A stretch of DNA of 36,199 nucleotides from Paracoccaceae bacterium (GTDB lineage: Bacteria; Pseudomonadota; Alphaproteobacteria; Rhodobacterales; Rhodobacteraceae), in contig SKMI01000240.1 of NCBI GenBank assembly GCA_007121115.1, positions 1 to 36,199 on the forward strand, in the 5' to 3' direction. The notes beneath the pieces are model-generated. The model was not told the origin of the DNA and did no database searches. It saw only the letters and a program-made list of their open reading frames with translations. Shown here piece after piece: positions 33,420 through 36,199 of this stretch (its first letter is position 1; every line of letters begins with the position of its first letter). A program made the translations under genes and the position numbers.

Positions 33420-34097
33420 TCAGGACAAGGCTCCGCCGCCCGCGACCCCGAACAGCCCCGCATCAATCCCGGCGGCGATCTGGTCAACGCCCTGCTGTAC
33501 ATCGGCGCGCAGCGCGGCCTCCAGCGCCGCGCTGTCCCTCGCGTCCAGCGCCGCCAGCGCCAGCTTGTGGTTATCCGGCAGCACGATCCCCGACGGCCCG
33601 GTGCAGACCACCCGCAGCGACGGCCCCACCCGCAGCCAGAGCGAGCGCGCCAGCGCGTCGAGCACGGTGGACCCGGCGGCGGCGTAAAGCGTGAAGTGAA
33701 AGCGGTGGTTGGCGCGCAGATAGGCGGGCACGTCCCCGGCGGCGATGGCGGCATCCACCTGCGAATCGATCTCGCGCAACTGACTGGTCAGCGCGGGCGT
33801 TACGTTGGGCAGCGCCAGCGCGCCCAGCCGCGATTCGATGGCCGCGCGGGCAAAGCCCAGATCGGCCAGTTCGCGCCCGGAAAGCCGCGGCAGATGCACC
33901 CGGCGGTTGCCTTGAAGGGCCAGCGCGCCTTCGGCGATCAGGCGGCGCAGCGCCTCGCGCACCGGGGTCATGCCGAGGCCCAGCCGCGCCACCAGCCCCT
34001 CGATCGTCACCGCGTCCCCCGGTGCCAGTTGACCGAACAGCACCATGTCGCGCAGCCGTTCATAGGCGATCTGGTGGGCGGGCGCGCGACCGGGCAT
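33420..34097 (-). CDS. GntR family regulator (FCD type)
   Basis: Regulator of 225 residues. The winged helix has LAPGDAVTIEGLVARLGLG and then MTPVREALRRLIAEGALAL; the FCD domain includes AYLRANHRFHFTLYAAAGS and DNHKLALAALDARDSAALEA. The latter keep the Asn/His residues typical of the effector site. It lies 9 bases after the quinone oxidoreductase gene, so it is in the matB operon, and it may control that operon or the aminotransferase promoter downstream. Effector unknown. Confidence 0.86.
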   Translation of the reverse strand: MPGRAPAHQIAYERLRDMVLFGQLAPGDAVTIEGLVARLGLGMTPVREALRRLIAEGALALQGNRRVHLPRLSGRELADLGFARAAIESRLGALALPNVTPALTSQLREIDSQVDAAIAAGDVPAYLRANHRFHFTLYAAAGSTVLDALARSLWLRVGPSLRVVCTGPSGIVLPDNHKLALAALDARDSAALEAALRADVQQGVDQIAAGIDAGLFGVAGGGALS

Positions 34098-34106
34098 GGC
34101 GCGCGC

Positions 34107-35087
34107 TCAGGGGATCAGCACCGTGGCGCCGGTGGTGGCGCGGGCCTCGAGCGCGCGGTGCGCCTCGGCCACCTGATCGAGCGGCCGCCGCGCGCCGATG
34201 GTGATCTTCACCTTGCCGCTTTCCACCATATCGAACAGGTGCCGCGCCATCTCCTGACAGCGGGCATGGTCGGCGATATGGGTAAACAGAGTGGGCCGCG
34301 TGATCTGGAGCGAGCCCTTGCCCGCCAGCAGGGCCAGATCCACGGGCGGCACCGGCCCCGAGGCATTGCCGAAGCTGATCATCATGCCCACGGGCCGCAG
34401 CGAATCGAGCGAGCCTTCGAACGTATCCCTGCCCACCGAATCCATCACCGCATCGACCCCGCGCCCGTCCGTAATCTCCTTCACGCGGGCCGCGAAATCC
34501 TCGGTCCGGTAGTTGATGGCGTGGGCGGCGCCGTGGTCCAGCGCCAGCGCGCATTTTTCGTCTGTGCCAGCGGTGCCGATCAGCGTTATCCCCAGCGCCC
34601 GGGCCCATTGGCAGGCGATCAGCCCCACGCCCCCGGCGGCGGCATGGAACAGCACCGTATCGCCCGCCTTCAGCGGCACCGTGCGGTGGAACAGGTATTC
34701 GACCGTCAGCCCCTGCAGCATCATCGCGGCGCCAGTCTCGAAATCGATCCCGTCGGGCAGCGGGCAGACCTGCGCGGCGGGCATGACGCGGGCCTCGGCA
34801 TAGGCGCCCGGCGGGGCGGCGGCATAGGCCACGCGGTCGCCCGGTTTCAGGTGGGTGACGCCGTCGCCCACGGCTTCAACCACGCCTGCGGCCTCCATCC
34901 CCAGGGGGTGCGGGAGCGCCAGCGGATAGAGCCCGGTGCGCTGATAGACATCGATGTAGTTCAGCCCGCAGGCGTGCTGGCGCAGACGGACCTCGCCCTT
35001 CCCCGGCGCGCCAACCTCGCGGTCCACCAGTTTCAGCACCTCCGGCCCGCCGGTTTCCTGGATGATGACGGCTCTCACGGTGCTCAT
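34107..35087 (-). CDS. NADPH:quinone oxidoreductase, MDR family
   Basis: Zinc-independent medium-chain reductase of 326 residues reducing quinones or enones with NADPH. HACGLNYIDVYQRTGLYP (38-55) and the nucleotide site HAAAGGVGLIACQWA (148-162) match the QOR group. The zinc ligands of alcohol dehydrogenases are missing, as usual for this group. The start overlaps the matB stop (ATGA) and the gene is followed by gntR, indicating one operon. The true substrate is unknown. Confidence 0.9.
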   Translation of the reverse strand: MSTVRAVIIQETGGPEVLKLVDREVGAPGKGEVRLRQHACGLNYIDVYQRTGLYPLALPHPLGMEAAGVVEAVGDGVTHLKPGDRVAYAAAPPGAYAEARVMPAAQVCPLPDGIDFETGAAMMLQGLTVEYLFHRTVPLKAGDTVLFHAAAGGVGLIACQWARALGITLIGTAGTDEKCALALDHGAAHAINYRTEDFAARVKEITDGRGVDAVMDSVGRDTFEGSLDSLRPVGMMISFGNASGPVPPVDLALLAGKGSLQITRPTLFTHIADHARCQEMARHLFDMVESGKVKITIGARRPLDQVAEAHRALEARATTGATVLIP

Positions 35088-36199
35088 GCGGGTCCTCCGT
35101 TGGTGAAGCGCTGCGCAAAGCGCGCACGCAGTTCGGCCTTTTGCACCTTGCCCATGGTGTTGCGCGGCAGCGCGGGCAGGATTTCGTAGGCCTTTGGCTG
35201 TTTGTAGCGCGCAAGCCGGTCCTGCAACAAGGCCTCCAGAGTGGCGGCGTCGGGGGCGGCCCCCTCGGACGGGACCACCACGCCCAGAACCGCCTCGCCG
35301 AAATCGGGGTGCGGGACGCCGATCACGGCGGACTCCAGCACGCCGGGGGCCTCGTCCAGCAGCAGCTCCACCTCCTTGGGGTAAACGTTGTAGCCGCCCG
35401 AGATGATCAGGTCCTTGGCCCGGCCCACGATGTGCAGGTAGCCGTCACCATCGAAGCGGCCCAGATCGCCGGTGATGAAGTAGCCGTTGGCGCGCTTCTC
35501 CTCGGCGGTCTTGTCGGGCATGTTCCAGTAACCGGCGAAGACATTCGGGCCGCGCACCTCGATCATGCCGGTTTCGCCCTGTGGCAGTTCGGTGCCGGTT
35601 TCGGGGTCAGTGACGATCACCTCCACTCCGGCCAGCGGCAGGCCCACGGTGCCCGCCCGGCGGTCCCCGTCATAGGGGTTCGAGGTGTTCATGTTGGTTT
35701 CCGTCATCCCGTAGCGTTCGAGGATGCGGTGCCCGGTGCGGGTGTGGAAGGCCTCGTGCGTCTCGGCCAGCAGCGGCGCGGAGCCGGAGGTGAAAAGCCG
35801 CATGTGCGCGACCAGCTCGCGGGTGAAGCGCGGGTCGGCCAGCAGGCGGGTGTAGAAGGTCGGCACCCCCATCATCGCCGTGGCGCGGGGCAGATCGGCG
35901 ATGACTGCATCCAGATTGAAACCCGGATGCAGCAGCATCGCGCCGCCGGTCAGCAACACCGTGTTGGTGGCCACGAACAGCCCGTGGGTGTGGAACACCG
36001 GCAGCGCATGCAGCAGCACATCCCGATCCGCGAAGCGCCAGGCGCGGGCCAGCACTTCGGCGTTGGACAAGAGGTTGCCGTGCGTCAGCATCGCCCCCTT
36101 CGACCGCCCCGTGGTGCCCGAGGTGTAGAGCAGCCCGGCCAGGTCGTTCACGTCCCGCGCCACCGGGGCGGTTTCGGGGGCGGCGGTCATGGCCTCGGC
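35084..36199 (-). CDS. matB: Malonyl-CoA synthetase-like acyl-CoA ligase (5' end outside window)
   Basis: AMP-forming CoA ligase that would activate malonate (or methylmalonate) with ATP. The P-loop-like motif LLYTSGTTGRSKGAMLTHGN, then ERYGMTETNMNTSNPYDGDR (a MatB-type A5 motif), GYFITGDLGRFDGDGY and the C-terminal Lys in PRNTMGKVQK are visible. The frame stays open through the right edge at 36199 without a stop, so the N-terminal portion (probably over 100 residues) is missing. No malonyl-CoA decarboxylase is visible in the window. Specificity is from motif resemblance only. Confidence 0.85.
   Translation of the reverse strand, partial: AEAMTAAPETAPVARDVNDLAGLLYTSGTTGRSKGAMLTHGNLLSNAEVLARAWRFADRDVLLHALPVFHTHGLFVATNTVLLTGGAMLLHPGFNLDAVIADLPRATAMMGVPTFYTRLLADPRFTRELVAHMRLFTSGSAPLLAETHEAFHTRTGHRILERYGMTETNMNTSNPYDGDRRAGTVGLPLAGVEVIVTDPETGTELPQGETGMIEVRGPNVFAGYWNMPDKTAEEKRANGYFITGDLGRFDGDGYLHIVGRAKDLIISGGYNVYPKEVELLLDEAPGVLESAVIGVPHPDFGEAVLGVVVPSEGAAPDAATLEALLQDRLARYKQPKAYEILPALPRNTMGKVQKAELRARFAQRFTNGGPA

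Overview
The window is GC-rich chromosomal DNA of an alphaproteobacterium. It almost certainly comes from the Rhodobacteraceae (Roseobacter/Rhodobacter group). This is judged from gene content and protein sequence rather than any search: a 14-gene type nuo operon carrying small extra genes, a NuoE with a C-terminal helix-hairpin extension, the murA-DUF2948-hisD block, a RibBA with a decayed GTP cyclohydrolase half, and a divergent DUF6456/DUF6477 pair. Nearly all genes lie on the minus strand.

Layout. (1) 1-13941: respiratory complex I operon, read right to left: nuoA, B, C, D, E, small membrane protein, nuoF, DUF5333-like exported protein, nuoG, lipoprotein, nuoH, coiled-coil protein, nuoI, J, K, L, and nuoM cut by the window edge. 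Genes overlap or nearly touch. The exception is a 136-base gap after nuoF that holds a G-rich hairpin. A plausible promoter lies just upstream of nuoA, which seems to start with TTG. (2) 14059-17295: hisD, a DUF2948 protein, murA and an unlisted 58-residue basic protein, apparently one operon. (3) 17385-17459: tRNA-Thr(GGT). (4) 17656-20285: an M32 carboxypeptidase on the plus strand, convergent with a ketopantoate-reductase-like protein that has an operator-like upstream region. (5) 20527-22732: ribB-ribH-nusB. (6) 22837-26308: a PaaG-like enoyl-CoA hydratase and ccmF-ccmH for cytochrome c maturation. (7) 26500-31623: a GntR regulator, a HAD phosphatase, two related small membrane proteins, a UbiH-family hydroxylase, and the DUF6456/DUF6477 pair around a CtrA-like site. 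(8) 31785-36199: a class III aminotransferase, a GntR regulator, a quinone oxidoreductase and a 5'-truncated malonyl-CoA synthetase.

Functionally the window is mostly core energy metabolism and housekeeping. I see no insertion sequence, CRISPR array, prophage or defence island. The least explained signals are in the non-coding DNA. Two hairpins about 5 kb apart (26439-26487 and 31663-31728) share apical stem, G-G mismatch and GGGTGGG-type loop while their lower stems differ in sequence but stay paired. One loop is a canonical G-quadruplex motif. There are also two copies of a GGNTATTTT..AGATGA element, a perfect palindrome next to the aminotransferase promoter, and a cluster of GTAAA half-sites before the reductase gene. 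In the coding part, the four non-Nuo proteins embedded in the complex I operon deserve most attention.
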